Shown here: in pieces, positions 7,972 through 16,380 of the stretch | Layout: each line of letters opens with the position of its first letter | Numbering within the stretch: the first letter of the stretch is position 1 | Source: Burkholderiaceae bacterium | GTDB lineage: Bacteria > Pseudomonadota > Gammaproteobacteria > Burkholderiales > Burkholderiaceae | Assembly: GCA_947372155.1 (NCBI GenBank) | Contig: CANBSM010000019.1 | Span: 1 to 16,380 of the forward strand | Direction: 5' to 3' | DNA length: 16,380 nt | Notes under the pieces: generated by a model | Told to the model about the DNA's origin: nothing | Database searches by the model: none | What the model saw: the letters and a program-made list of their open reading frames with translations, nothing else | Position numbers and translations under genes: made by a program

Positions 7972-8369
7972 TAGTGGCTTCCACAAGAATGGCCTGATGC
8001 ACCGCCAGCCTGAGTCATTGGTGTATCACGCTCTAAGCCGGCAGCAGCTAATTTATCTAAATGCTCTTTCCATAACTGTTCCTGGTTTTCAGATAGAAAC
8101 AATAAATAATCCCAGGTAAACAAGCCTGAATCATGCCCATCAGAAAAACTGGGCTTGAGTGCGTAGTGCCCAACAGGCTCAATATTGGCAATTAAGACAT
8201 CACGTTTACCAGTCTGCAATGTTTCCTGCCCGGGACCGTGACCCTGAACTTCAGCAGAAGGAGATAAAACTCTTAACAACTCAAAAGGCAAACGATAGGT
8301 CTTGCCCCCCTCATAAGTGAGCTCTAAAACCTTGGATTGCTGATGCACGACGATATTGCTCGGAATCAT
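7971..8369 (-). CDS. DUF971 protein (gamma-butyrobetaine hydroxylase N-terminal-like domain)
   Basis: A 132-residue DUF971 protein, the fold found at the N-terminus of gamma-butyrobetaine hydroxylase, where it binds zinc. The core (about 1-100) has the typical motif [12 protein letters not shown] at 78-89 and upstream His68. The C-terminus adds a short tail, [10 protein letters not shown], with His127, Cys129 and His132, which looks like a possible metal-binding end. Free-standing DUF971 proteins are common in proteobacteria. Links to Fe-S proteins have been proposed from fused forms, but the role of this one is unknown. It overlaps both neighbours by one base in TAATG junctions, with the Fe-S oxidoreductase upstream and ubiE downstream, which suggests fixed production ratios. 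Confidence 0.92.
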   Translation of the reverse strand: MIPSNIVVHQQSKVLELTYEGGKTYRLPFELLRVLSPSAEVQGHGPGQETLQTGKRDVLIANIEPVGHYALKPSFSDGHDSGLFTWDYLLFLSENQEQLWKEHLDKLAAAGLERDTPMTQAGGASGHSCGSH

Positions 8370-11300
8370 TAAACGAGCACCCTTTCAATACCACCTTGAT
8401 TAGCCTTAGCTACGTAATCTTGCATCCAGTCTTTGCCAAGTAGCTTCTGTGCCATCTCAACTACGATGTAATCGGCTGTAGTGTCGCTATCGGTATCAAA
8501 ACGTGTCAGGCCTTGCAAGCATGACGGGCAGCTAGTTAATACTTTGATATCACCAGTGAAATCATCTTTGCGCAAATCAGTCGCGGCTTTTTCCATCTCA
8601 ATCTGCTTACGGAAACGCACTTGAGTAGAAATGTCAGGACGTGTGACGGCCAATGTGCCAGACTCACCACAGCAGCGATCATTCTTCGCAATCGCTTTGC
8701 CGTCTTCGAGTTGAATTAACTCATTCACAGTCTTCAAGGGATCTTGCAACTTCATTGGGGAGTGGCAGGGATCGTGATACATGTACTTCACGCCCGTTAC
8801 TCCGGAGAGCTTAACGCCCTTCTCAGCCAAGAACTCATGAATATCGATGATGCGGCAGCCAGGGAAAATCTGTTCAAACTGATACCCAGCCAACTGGTCA
8901 TAACAAGTTCCGCACGAAACAACGACGGTCTTGATATCTAAATAATTCAGGGTATTGGCAACACGATGGAATAACACGCGGTTATCCGTAATCATCTTAT
9001 CCGCTTTATCGAAATCGCCATTGCCACGTTGGGGGTAACCACAACAAAGGTACCCAGGCGGCAGAACAGTTTGTACACCTACATTCCACAACATAGCTTG
9101 CGTAGCTAAACCAACTTGCGAGAACAAACGCTCAGACCCACAACCCGGGAAATAAAACACTGCTTCAGTATCTGCAGAAGTCGTCTTAGGATCGCGAATA
9201 ATGGGAACATAGTTTGCATCTTCAATATCTAATAAAGCGCGCGCCGTTTTCTTAGGAAGATTGCCAGGCATCTTCTTATTTACAAAGAAAATGACCTGCT
9301 CTTTAACGCTTGGCTTACCTACTGTTGCAGGCGGATGAGCGGTTTGTTGCTTGGCAAACTTACGCAATACATCGTTACCTAAGCGTTGCAGCTTATAACC
9401 CCAACCAATCATAGTCTTGCGAGCAAGATTAATGCTTTCTGGGCTAGTGGCATTCAAGAAGAACATCGAAGCAGCAGTACCAGGATTAAAACGCTGCTGC
9501 CCCATCTTGCGCAATAAATTACGCATATTCATTGTTACATCACCAAAATCAATCTTGACTGGGCAAGGCGTCAAACACTTATGACATACCGTGCAATGTG
9601 CAGCAACGTCATCAAACATTTCCCAATGACGAATCGAAACGCCGCGGCGGGTCTGCTCTTCGTACAAGAAGGCTTCGATCAATAAAGAAGTTGCAAGGAT
9701 CTTGTCACGCGGGCTATAGAGCAAGTTTGCACGTGGAACGTGGGTTGAGCAGACAGGCTTGCATTTACCGCAACGTAAACAATCTTTCACACTATCGGCA
9801 ATCGCTCCAATATCGCTTTGTTGCATGATGATCGACTCGTGACCCATCAAACCAAAGCTTGGCGTGTAGGCCATACTAAGATCAGCATGAGGCATCAATT
9901 TGCCCTTGTTAAATCGACCCTCTGGATCTACGCGATTTTTATAGCTACGGAAGTCTTTAAGTTCGGCTTCAGTTAAATATTCTAATTTTGTAATACCAAT
10001 TCCATGCTCACCAGAAATGACGCCATCTAAAGAGCGTGCCAATTTCATGATGCGGTCCACCGAACAATGCGCATCTTGTAGCATCTCGTAGTCATCGGAG
10101 TTCACCGGAATATTGGTATGAACGTTTCCATCTCCAGCGTGCATATGCAAAGCTACGAATACGCGCTTACGCAAAATGTTTTTGTGGATTGCTTCTAACT
10201 CAGCCAAAATCGGCTCAAATGCAAGACCGCCAAAAATGATGCGCAACTCTGAACGCACTTCCTCTTTCCAGGAGGCGCGCAAGCTGTAGTCCTGCAAGCG
10301 CGGGAAATAAGAGTCCATTTCAGTAAGCCACTCTGCCCAACGTCCACGCACCTTAGCAATCAGCTCTAAGGCCTGCTGAACCCGATCACCCAAGATTTCT
10401 GCAGTAGGAATTTCATATTCAGCATCACTCTTACCCAGTGGTAGCGCACTCTTTTTTAAGAAAGCTTCTAGGCCATCAAGCACTTGCAGCTTATTTTTGA
10501 GTGAAAGTTCAATATTGATGCGTTCGATACCATCGGTGTACTCGCCCATACGGGGCAAAGGAATCACGACGTCTTCGTTAATCTTAAAAGCATTGGTATG
10601 ACGAGCAATCGCAGCAGTACGAGCACGATCTAGCCAGAACTTTTTGCGAGCCTCAGCACTAACGGCTACAAAACCTTCGCCAACACGTAAGTTCGCCATG
10701 CGCACTACTTCACTAGTAGCAGCAGCAACCGCCTCTTCATTGTCACCAGCAATATCGCCAATCAATACCATCTTCGGCATGCTATTACGCTTTGATTTGG
10801 TGGAGTAGCCAACCGCTTTCAAGTACCGATCATCTAAATGCTCAAGGCCAGCCAGAATTGGGCCACCTTGCTTACTTAAACCGTCTAAATAAGCTTTGAT
10901 CTCCACAATGCTTGGAATTGCTTCTCGTGCTTGACCAAAAAACTCTAAGCAAACCGTGCGCATGAATTTTGGCATGCGATGCAACACCCAAGTTGCGCTA
11001 GTAATCAAACCATCGCAACCTTCTTTTTGCACACCAGGTAAACCGGATAAAAATTTATCAGTAACGTCTTTACCTAAACCTTCTTTGCGAAAACGTCTAC
11101 CTTCAACTTCTAGTAATTCTGTTTTCAGAATACGCTGACCTGGCTCGCTATTGCCATCGGACCAAGTGAGTTGAAAACGTACGGTTCCAACATCATGGAT
11201 CTTGCCCATATTGTGTTCAAGACGCTCAACATCCAACCAATTACCTTGCGGATCAACCATGCGCCAGCTAGCAAGATTATCTAAAGCAGTTCCCCAAAGA

Positions 11301-12208
11301 ACCGCTTTCTTGCCACCTGCATTCATAGCAATATTGCCACCAATACAGCTTGCATCAGCAGAAGTAGGATCAACCGCAAACACAAGACCAGCATGCTCTG
11401 CAGCATCAGATACGCGACGAGTCACAACGCCTGCACCAGTAAAGATTGTGGATACTTCACGATCTAAGCCTGGCAGTTTCTTAGCTTTTACACCGCCGAT
11501 ATCTTGCAACTTCTCAGTGTTGATCACTGCAGACATTGCATAGAGTGGTATAGCGCCGCCGGTATAACCAGTACCGCCTCCACGAGGAATAATCGTGAGG
11601 CCTAATTCAATACAAGCTTTCACCAAGCCCGGGATTTCAGATTCATAATCGGGCTTGAGAACAACAAGCGGAAACTCAACACGCCAGTCAGTTGCATCAG
11701 TAACGTGAGCAGCACGAGATACACCATCAAAACAAATATTGTCTGCAGCAGTGTGGCGACCCAACTCTTTGCGAGCGCGCTTACGAATGACTTCAACTTC
11801 TTTAAATCCGTTTTCGAAATTTTCAATTGCGCGATAAGCAGCACTTAATAGAATCTCTACTTGATCAGCAGAATCGCCACTATTGCGCTTTTTGACTTCG
11901 CCCAAGCGATGCCAAAGCGCATCGATTAATTGTTTACGGCGATTAGGGCTATCAAGCAAGTCATCTTGCAAGAACGGGTTACGCTGAACCACCCAAATAT
12001 CACCAAGAATTTCAAACAACATGCGCGCAGAACGGCCTGTACGGCGAACCCCTCGCAAGTTATTGAGAACGCGCCATGACTCCTCGCCCAACAAGCGAAT
12101 AACAATCTCTCGATCAGAAAAGGAGGTGTAGTTGTAGGGAATTTCACGAAGACGGGGAGAGCCCGCTTCAGCATCCAACAACTGGTTCAAAGCCAATGGT
12201 GCGTTCAT
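8369..12208 (-). CDS. fused FAD-linked dehydrogenase / dicluster ferredoxin / CCG-domain oxidoreductase with N-terminal DUF3683
   Basis: A 1279-residue multidomain protein. Order: DUF3683-like N-terminus (about 20-150); FAD_binding_4 domain (about 175-410) with [11 protein letters not shown] at 208-218 and [11 protein letters not shown] at 290-300; FAD oxidase C-terminal domain (about 415-775) with [10 protein letters not shown] at 688-697 and GEHGIG at 733-738; two 4Fe-4S motifs, C810/C813/C816/C820 and C872/C875/C878/C882; and two CCG modules (C1023, C1055-C1056, C1099/C1102; C1148, C1179-C1180, C1227/C1230). This equals GlcD plus GlcF-like parts on one chain, as in YdiJ/D-2-hydroxyglutarate dehydrogenase relatives. 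It probably oxidises a 2-hydroxy acid and passes electrons through Fe-S centres to quinone. No transmembrane helix is seen. The substrate is unknown. It is first of a coupled trio with DUF971 and ubiE. No strong Shine-Dalgarno precedes the ATG. Confidence 0.93.
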   Translation of the reverse strand: MNAPLALNQLLDAEAGSPRLREIPYNYTSFSDREIVIRLLGEESWRVLNNLRGVRRTGRSARMLFEILGDIWVVQRNPFLQDDLLDSPNRRKQLIDALWHRLGEVKKRNSGDSADQVEILLSAAYRAIENFENGFKEVEVIRKRARKELGRHTAADNICFDGVSRAAHVTDATDWRVEFPLVVLKPDYESEIPGLVKACIELGLTIIPRGGGTGYTGGAIPLYAMSAVINTEKLQDIGGVKAKKLPGLDREVSTIFTGAGVVTRRVSDAAEHAGLVFAVDPTSADASCIGGNIAMNAGGKKAVLWGTALDNLASWRMVDPQGNWLDVERLEHNMGKIHDVGTVRFQLTWSDGNSEPGQRILKTELLEVEGRRFRKEGLGKDVTDKFLSGLPGVQKEGCDGLITSATWVLHRMPKFMRTVCLEFFGQAREAIPSIVEIKAYLDGLSKQGGPILAGLEHLDDRYLKAVGYSTKSKRNSMPKMVLIGDIAGDNEEAVAAATSEVVRMANLRVGEGFVAVSAEARKKFWLDRARTAAIARHTNAFKINEDVVIPLPRMGEYTDGIERINIELSLKNKLQVLDGLEAFLKKSALPLGKSDAEYEIPTAEILGDRVQQALELIAKVRGRWAEWLTEMDSYFPRLQDYSLRASWKEEVRSELRIIFGGLAFEPILAELEAIHKNILRKRVFVALHMHAGDGNVHTNIPVNSDDYEMLQDAHCSVDRIMKLARSLDGVISGEHGIGITKLEYLTEAELKDFRSYKNRVDPEGRFNKGKLMPHADLSMAYTPSFGLMGHESIIMQQSDIGAIADSVKDCLRCGKCKPVCSTHVPRANLLYSPRDKILATSLLIEAFLYEEQTRRGVSIRHWEMFDDVAAHCTVCHKCLTPCPVKIDFGDVTMNMRNLLRKMGQQRFNPGTAASMFFLNATSPESINLARKTMIGWGYKLQRLGNDVLRKFAKQQTAHPPATVGKPSVKEQVIFFVNKKMPGNLPKKTARALLDIEDANYVPIIRDPKTTSADTEAVFYFPGCGSERLFSQVGLATQAMLWNVGVQTVLPPGYLCCGYPQRGNGDFDKADKMITDNRVLFHRVANTLNYLDIKTVVVSCGTCYDQLAGYQFEQIFPGCRIIDIHEFLAEKGVKLSGVTGVKYMYHDPCHSPMKLQDPLKTVNELIQLEDGKAIAKNDRCCGESGTLAVTRPDISTQVRFRKQIEMEKAATDLRKDDFTGDIKVLTSCPSCLQGLTRFDTDSDTTADYIVVEMAQKLLGKDWMQDYVAKANQGGIERVLV

Positions 12209-12342
12209 AGCGACATATTTGATAAATAAGCATTTTAATTGAGTGAACCTGATAGTGGCAGGATTCCGAGAAAGTTGCTCCCCGAAGGGATAAACCCTTG
12301 CAAATCTAAGGGCTTAGGAGCCATCCGTGGTACGCTCATTGG
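12209..12342. other. divergent intergenic region between the oxidoreductase gene and ilvA
   Basis: This 134-bp region must hold the promoters for both divergent units. I see AAGGG (12285-12289), CCCTT (12295-12299) and AAGGG (12308-12312), so the middle element can pair with either flank. CTAAG-GG-CTTAG (12306-12317) is a small dyad that could be an operator. For the minus-strand gene only a weak promoter match is visible, TTCACT, 17 nt, TATCAA, just before its ATG. No Thr/Ile/Leu/Val-rich leader peptide with an ATG start is present on the plus strand. Confidence 0.5.
12328..12336 (+). promoter_or_regulatory. extended -10 candidate directly before ilvA
   Basis: TGG-TACGCT fits the extended -10 form TGnTAnnnT. 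The expected start of transcription, 7 nt after the -10, falls on the A of the ilvA ATG at 12343, which would make the mRNA leaderless. No -35 match is seen, and no Shine-Dalgarno precedes the ATG at usable distance (GGAG is about 22 nt away). Weak evidence. Confidence 0.3.
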
Positions 12343-13863
12343 ATGGCAACGAACTATTTAAAGAAAATTTTATCGGCCCGCGTCTATGACGTAGCCAGAG
12401 AAACCGAACTTCAGCTCGCCCCAGAACTGACAAAGCGTTTGGGCAACCAGGTCCTACTCAAAAGAGAGGATAACCAGCCGGTTTTCTCCTTCAAACTCCG
12501 TGGCGCCTATAACAAAATGGCCCATTTACCCCCAGAAGCCCTAAAACGTGGGGTTATTGCAGCTTCCGCAGGTAATCATGCCCAAGGTGTAGCCCTATCG
12601 GCAGCCAAAATGAAGTGCAAAGCCGTCATCGTGATGCCGGTCACCACCCCTAGCGTCAAAATTGATGCAGTCAAGGCCAGAGGTGGATCCTGGGTAGAAG
12701 TCATCCTTCATGGTGAATCCTATAGTGATGCCTTCAAACATTCTGAGATTCTTGGCAAAAAACGGGGTTTGACTTTTGTGCACCCTTTTGATGACCCTGA
12801 CGTCATCGCAGGCCAAGGAACAATCGCCCACGAAATTTTTACTCAATACGAAAAACCTATTGATGCAGTGTTTGTCGCAATAGGTGGTGGCGGTTTGATT
12901 TCTGGCATTGGTGAATACATCAAAGCCGTTAGCCCCAAAACAAAAGTCATCGGCGTTCAGGCCTCTGACTCAGATGCCATGAATCAATCACTCAAGGCGA
13001 ATAAACGCATTGAGATGAAAGATGTCGGTTTGTTCTCAGACGGCACTGCAGTGAAATTGGTTGGTAAAGAAACATTCCGTATCTGCAAAAAAGTAGTTGA
13101 TGAAATTGTCACCGTCGACACAGATGAAATTTGTGCAGCTATTAACGATGTATTTACCGATACGCGCAGTATTCTTGAGCCTGCTGGTGCACTAGCTATT
13201 GCAGGCATGAAGAAGTACGTTGAGAAAAAACGTATCAAGAAGAAAACCTTAGTGGCTGTGGCTTGCGGGGCGAATATGAACTTTAGCCGCCTGCGCTTTG
13301 TGGCTGAACGTGCAGATGTTGGCGAGTTCCGTGAAGCGGTGTTTGCAGTCACCATTCCTGAAGAACGCGGCTCTTTTAAACGCTTCTGCGAATTACTCGG
13401 CAAACGTAACGTTACTGAATTTAACTATCGCATCGGCGATCAAAGCGAAGCGCATATTTTTGTTGGCATCAGCACACAAAAATCGGGTGATAGTGAAGCG
13501 ATTGCAAAGCATTTTAGAAAAGCGAAGTTTGCAACAATTGATCTCACGCATGATGAGTTAGCAAAATCACATTTACGCCATATGGTTGGTGGACATTCTG
13601 CACTGGCTAAAGATGAATTGCTCTACCGTTTTGAATTCCCAGAGCGCCCGGGTGCTTTGATGAAGTTCTTAACCAGCATGGCTCCCAACTGGAATATCAG
13701 CCTGTTTCACTATCGCAATCATGGTGCTGACTATGGCCGTATTCTGATTGGTATTCAGGTTCCCAAGAATGAGCAGAAGAAATTCCAAAGCTTCTTGGCA
13801 ACCTTGGGTTACCCACACTGGGATGAAACCAATAACCCTGCCTATCGCCTGTTCCTAAAATAA
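12343..13863 (+). CDS. ilvA: threonine ammonia-lyase, biosynthetic (threonine deaminase)
   Basis: A 506-residue PLP enzyme that converts threonine to 2-oxobutanoate and ammonia, the first step of isoleucine synthesis. The catalytic domain (about 1-320) has the PLP lysine K51 in SFKLRGAYNKM, ASAGNHAQG at 74-82, the phosphate-binding glycines GGGG at 181-184 and ACGANMNFSR at 307-316. Two C-terminal ACT-like regulatory domains follow (about 330-405 and 425-500), as in E. coli IlvA (514 aa). This marks the isoleucine-inhibited biosynthetic enzyme rather than the short catabolic TdcB. The start is supported by the family-like opening YLKKILSARVYDVA and the lack of upstream in-frame starts. A good Shine-Dalgarno is missing. 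The 5'-nucleotidase gene follows after 10 nt. Confidence 0.97.
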   Translation: MATNYLKKILSARVYDVARETELQLAPELTKRLGNQVLLKREDNQPVFSFKLRGAYNKMAHLPPEALKRGVIAASAGNHAQGVALSAAKMKCKAVIVMPVTTPSVKIDAVKARGGSWVEVILHGESYSDAFKHSEILGKKRGLTFVHPFDDPDVIAGQGTIAHEIFTQYEKPIDAVFVAIGGGGLISGIGEYIKAVSPKTKVIGVQASDSDAMNQSLKANKRIEMKDVGLFSDGTAVKLVGKETFRICKKVVDEIVTVDTDEICAAINDVFTDTRSILEPAGALAIAGMKKYVEKKRIKKKTLVAVACGANMNFSRLRFVAERADVGEFREAVFAVTIPEERGSFKRFCELLGKRNVTEFNYRIGDQSEAHIFVGISTQKSGDSEAIAKHFRKAKFATIDLTHDELAKSHLRHMVGGHSALAKDELLYRFEFPERPGALMKFLTSMAPNWNISLFHYRNHGADYGRILIGIQVPKNEQKKFQSFLATLGYPHWDETNNPAYRLFLK

Positions 13864-13873
13864 GCCCTATTTA

Positions 13874-14782
13874 ATGTCATACACACTCACCGGAAAACTC
13901 GTCGTCGCGATCTCTTCGCGCGCCCTGTTTGATTTCGAAGAAGAAAATCGCATCTTCGAATCAACCGATGACAGCGCTTATATGAAGTTGCAGTTAGAGC
14001 GCCTGAGTGAGGCAGCTCAAAAAGGGGTGGCATTCCCTTTGGTGAAGAAACTCCTCGCTTTTAATGATGAGGGTGAGCAACGTGTTGAAGTAGTGATTCT
14101 TTCTCGCAATGACCCCGTCAGCGGCCTACGTGTATTCCGCTCAGCCGAGCATCATGGCTTACATTTAGAGCGTGGCGTATTTACCAGGGGCAGACCTCCG
14201 TATCACTATCTACGCTCTCTACATGCCAACCTCTTCTTATCTGCAAATGAAGATGACGTACGAGCAACGATTGATGCGGGCTTTCCTGCAGCTCGTGTGT
14301 ATCCGGAGTCCAGCAAAACCGCCGAGTCTCATCCCAATGAAATCCGCATTGCATTTGACGGAGACGCAGTCCTTTTCTCCGATGAAGCCGAACAAGTCTT
14401 CCAGAAAAAAGGTTTAGAAGCCTTTGTGGATCACGAAAGCAAGAAGGTCGATATTCCCTTGCCTCCCGGTCCATTCAAGCCCTTGCTAGAAGCGCTCCAT
14501 AGACTACAACGCTCCACCAGTGAAAACGGTATGCGTATTCGCACAGCCTTAGTGACAGCACGCTCTGCCCCTGCACATGAACGCGCTATTCGGACCCTGA
14601 TGGCATGGGGTATTGATGTGGATGAAGCGATGTTCTTAGGCGGCCTCTCAAAGAGCGAGTTCTTACGAGAATTTGAACCCGACTTTTTCTTTGACGATCA
14701 AACTGGTCACTGCCAATCGGCCGCCTCCGTTGCGCCAACAGGCCATGTTGTATCTGGCGTATCAAATAAGCCTAAAAGCTAA
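13874..14782 (+). CDS. cytosolic 5'-nucleotidase family protein (PF06189 type)
   Basis: A 302-residue protein of the 5'-nucleotidase family related to eukaryotic cytosolic NT5C1, which dephosphorylates nucleoside monophosphates. Visible marks: the N-terminal AISSRALFDFEEENRIFE (12-29), a HAD-like DxD in FDGDAVLFSDE (161-171, Asp162 and Asp164), the second HAD element LVTARSAPAHERA (226-238), Lys260 in LGGLSK, and the acidic motif FFFDDQTGH (271-279). No signal peptide or membrane helix is seen, so it should be cytoplasmic. It starts 10 nt after ilvA with no clear Shine-Dalgarno, so coupling to ilvA is likely, and queF begins 39 nt after its stop. Preferred nucleotide (AMP, IMP or dNMP) cannot be read from sequence. 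Confidence 0.88.
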   Translation: MSYTLTGKLVVAISSRALFDFEEENRIFESTDDSAYMKLQLERLSEAAQKGVAFPLVKKLLAFNDEGEQRVEVVILSRNDPVSGLRVFRSAEHHGLHLERGVFTRGRPPYHYLRSLHANLFLSANEDDVRATIDAGFPAARVYPESSKTAESHPNEIRIAFDGDAVLFSDEAEQVFQKKGLEAFVDHESKKVDIPLPPGPFKPLLEALHRLQRSTSENGMRIRTALVTARSAPAHERAIRTLMAWGIDVDEAMFLGGLSKSEFLREFEPDFFFDDQTGHCQSAASVAPTGHVVSGVSNKPKS

Positions 14783-14821
14783 AAACACAATCAGTCAAAA
14801 CGAACAGAAATTAAGTAATTC

Positions 14822-15649
14822 ATGGCAACAATCCCGCTCGGAGAATCAACACAATACCCAGATCAATATGATCCGAGTTTGCTGTTTCCCATCCCCAGAA
14901 CTGAGAATAGAAAGAAGTTAGGTCTTAAAGAAGGTCAAGCCCTACCTTTTGTTGGTGTTGATATTTGGAATGCCTTTGAACTGAGTTGGCTCAATAAAAA
15001 AGGTAAGCCACAAATTGCTTTGGCAGAGTTTCAGATTCCTGCAGACTCGCCGAATATGATTGAGTCCAAGTCATTTAAGCTGTATCTCAATAGCCTCAAT
15101 AGCGCACGCTTTGAAGATGAGAGCGAAGTTAAAGAACGCCTCATCACAGACTTATCTGCGGTTGCGGGTAGCAAGATCACCACCCGCATCAATCCAACAG
15201 AAGCAGTCTCTAAAAAAGGGATGCAAGAAATGGGTGGTATTTTGATGGACAGATTGGATATTGAAGTGGAACCGAATCTGCCAGCAGACCCAAGCCTACT
15301 GGGCGTTAATGAATCCTTTGGCCCCATTGAGCAATGCTTGGTTTCACACCTACTGAAATCCAACTGCCCCGTTACTGGCCAGCCAGATTGGGCGAGCGTG
15401 CAAATTCGTTACCAAGGTAGACCGATCCTTGAAGAAGGCTTATTGCGCTACCTCATTGGCTTTAGGCAGTTAGGCGAGTTTCACGAGCATTGCGTGGAAA
15501 CGATTTTTACTGATATCAAGCGTCAGTGCAAACCGGAGAAATTGTCTGTGTATGCACGCTATACAAGGCGCGGCGGTTTAGATATCAATCCGTTCCGCAC
15601 AGATCACAATTCACCCTGGCCAGATAACATTCGGCACGCAAGACAGTAA
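14822..15649 (+). CDS. queF: NADPH-dependent 7-cyano-7-deazaguanine reductase QueF (long, two-domain type)
   Basis: A 275-residue QueF of the long, unimodular type (E. coli 282 aa). It reduces the nitrile of preQ0 to the amine preQ1 in the queuosine tRNA-modification pathway. The NADPH-binding motif ESKSFKLYLNS starts at 81. The catalytic residues are all present with a constant offset of 8 from E. coli numbering: Cys182 and Asp189 in NCPVTGQPDW, Glu81, and His221-Glu222 in FHEHCVE. The start at ATG 14822 gives a normal N-terminus (MATIPLGEST), though the Shine-Dalgarno is poor. It follows the 5'-nucleotidase by 39 nt, too short for a preQ1 riboswitch plus start signals, and ends 22 nt before a strong terminator. 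It is likely the last gene of the ilvA transcript. Confidence 0.97.
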   Translation: MATIPLGESTQYPDQYDPSLLFPIPRTENRKKLGLKEGQALPFVGVDIWNAFELSWLNKKGKPQIALAEFQIPADSPNMIESKSFKLYLNSLNSARFEDESEVKERLITDLSAVAGSKITTRINPTEAVSKKGMQEMGGILMDRLDIEVEPNLPADPSLLGVNESFGPIEQCLVSHLLKSNCPVTGQPDWASVQIRYQGRPILEEGLLRYLIGFRQLGEFHEHCVETIFTDIKRQCKPEKLSVYARYTRRGGLDINPFRTDHNSPWPDNIRHARQ

Positions 15650-15671
15650 ATTTATTGAAATATAGACAAAT

Positions 15672-15707
15672 AAAAACCCCTTGTAGGAAATCCTAGAAGG
15701 GGTTTTT
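15672..15707. terminator. bidirectional intrinsic terminator between queF and ssb
   Basis: AAAAACCCCTT (15672-15682) pairs with AAGGGGTTTTT (15697-15707), and the inside TAGGA...TCCTA extends the stem, with a G-G mismatch at 15683/15696. Both strands show a GC stem followed by T5, so it ends queF on the plus strand and ssb on the minus strand, 35 nt beyond the ssb stop. Confidence 0.92.
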
Positions 15708-15742
15708 GCTATTGCGGTGATGACCGCGCTAGTTGTTATTAC

Positions 15743-16198
15743 TTAAAACGGAATATCGTCGTCCATTGCGCCTAATGATGCAGCGCTTGATCCCGCAGGG
15801 GCTGACTGCTCAGCCGGCTTTGAGCGGCTATAGCTCTCGCCACCATCACCGCTTCCGCCTACTGGCTTGCCACCAAGCATTTGCATTGTTTCTGCAACGA
15901 TCTCTGTGGAATACTTTTCTTGGCCACTAGCGTCAGTCCATTTGCGTGTTCGCAAACGACCTTCAACATAAACCTGTGAACCTTTTTTGAGGTACTGACC
16001 AGCGATTTCTGCAAGCTTGCCAAAGAATGCAACACGGTGCCATTCTGTGGTTTCTTTCATTTCGTTGGTTTGTTTGTCTTTGTAGCGATCAGATGTTGCT
16101 ACTGAGATGTTTGTAACTGCGTCGCCACTTGGCATATAACGCGTCTCTGGATCACGTCCTACGTTACCTACGATGATGACCTTATTTACCGAAGCCAT
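15743..16198 (-). CDS. ssb: single-stranded DNA-binding protein SSB
   Basis: A 151-residue SSB. The OB fold (about 1-108) begins [20 protein letters not shown] and includes [32 protein letters not shown], the usual single-strand binding and tetramer core. A Gly/Ser-rich linker (about 110-143) leads to the acidic tip MDDDIPF, the docking site for replication and repair partners. It is shorter than E. coli SSB (178 aa) because of a shorter linker, as is common in this group. The start at 16198 has GGGAG about 6 nt upstream. It lies 81 nt downstream of a membrane-protein gene on the same strand; that gap is AT-rich and could hold a promoter, but I see no strong match. The gene ends at the shared terminator with queF. 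Confidence 0.98.
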   Translation of the reverse strand: MASVNKVIIVGNVGRDPETRYMPSGDAVTNISVATSDRYKDKQTNEMKETTEWHRVAFFGKLAEIAGQYLKKGSQVYVEGRLRTRKWTDASGQEKYSTEIVAETMQMLGGKPVGGSGDGGESYSRSKPAEQSAPAGSSAASLGAMDDDIPF

Positions 16199-16279
16199 GT
16201 TGTCTCCCGAAGAAAAATACTACCGTTATTAATGCTAAAAAATAAACTGCTCGCTTTAATTGAATTTATGAAGCTGCGG

Positions 16280-16380
16280 TTATGTCGTTGTACTTACATC
16301 CTTTGATTCTGCTGCTCTCGTTGGCATTTCACCCATCGACCAAGCAATTATAAGCCAGCAAACCAGGAGCGCTGCGCCCA
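16280..16380 (-). CDS. C-terminal end of a membrane transporter, probably MFS (partial, N-terminus off the right edge)
   Basis: Only the last 32 codons are in the window, with the TAA complement at 16280-16282. The translation has one hydrophobic helix, ALLVCWLIIAWSM, followed by a polar tail ending SKDVSTTT, as expected for the last helix and cytoplasmic end of a multi-pass transporter. The other two minus-strand frames close within about 50 bases. In Burkholderiaceae an MFS transporter usually precedes ssb, next to divergent uvrA, as I recall; this makes MFS the best guess, but the fragment alone cannot prove it. Confidence 0.65.
   Translation of the reverse strand, partial: GAALLVCWLIIAWSMGEMPTRAAESKDVSTTT

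Noticed and set aside
7972..7986. Start of ubiE at an ATG five codons upstream (7986)
   Set aside because: The family-like N-terminus MSKTHFGY begins at 7971, which also forms the TAATG junction.
12236..12290. Leader-peptide attenuator for ilvA (short GTG-started frame)
   Set aside because: It is not rich in Ile, Leu, Val or Thr codons, has no ribosome site, and no terminator with a T-run follows.
14181..14474. 97-codon frame opposite the 5'-nucleotidase gene
   Set aside because: The sense strand carries intact HAD-like motifs through the same bases; the antisense product has no recognisable features.
14783..14821. preQ1 riboswitch before queF
   Set aside because: The gap is only 39 nt and shows no pseudoknot-like elements with a C-rich core.
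16199..16279. Promoter for ssb (TTTATT, 18 nt, TAGTAT)
   Set aside because: The match is only 3 of 6 and 4 of 6 in an AT-rich gap, too weak to list as a feature.
1..16380. Mobile elements, CRISPR arrays, defence genes, or transferred islands
   Set aside because: No repeat arrays, transposase or integrase frames, tRNA-flanked insertions or visible change in base composition; all genes are ordinary core genes.

Overview
The window reads as a chromosomal housekeeping segment of a betaproteobacterium of the Burkholderiaceae, most like Polynucleobacter. I base this on protein style, on moderate GC judged by eye, and on a gene order remembered from that family: FAD/Fe-S oxidoreductase, DUF971, ubiE, Tim44-like, ubiJ, ubiB, DUF502, aspS, nudB on one side, and ilvA, queF, ssb and an MFS gene on the other. 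No database search was possible. Coding density is very high. No non-coding stretch exceeds 135 bases, and I see no insertion sequence, phage gene, CRISPR array, tRNA or rRNA.

Bases 1-12208 are read entirely on the minus strand. In transcription order: a 1279-residue fused FAD/Fe-S/CCG dehydrogenase, a DUF971 protein and ubiE, joined by two consecutive TAATG stop/start overlaps; a secreted or membrane Tim44-like protein with its own promoter-like sequence and a strong intrinsic terminator; ubiJ and ubiB, 3 nt apart; a perfect 11-bp hairpin; then DUF502, aspS, nudB and the N-terminal half of an Atm1-type ABC exporter that runs off the left edge. The theme is respiratory quinone: UbiE methylates the ring, UbiJ and UbiB support the late Ubi complex, and the large dehydrogenase probably feeds electrons from a 2-hydroxy acid into the quinone pool.

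A 134-bp divergent intergenic region (12209-12342) separates this from a plus-strand group: ilvA (threonine deaminase), a PF06189-type 5'-nucleotidase and queF (queuosine biosynthesis). A bidirectional terminator at 15672-15707 lies between queF and the convergent ssb. The right edge carries the last 32 codons of an MFS-type membrane protein upstream of ssb.

I did not find a clearly new biological system; this is ordinary core genome. The points most worth a second look are regulatory or functional: the Tim44-like gene packaged as its own transcription unit inside the ubi cluster, the terminator and hairpin next to the ubiJ and DUF502 start codons, the coupled oxidoreductase-DUF971-ubiE trio, the likely non-discriminating AspRS, and a possibly leaderless ilvA transcript.
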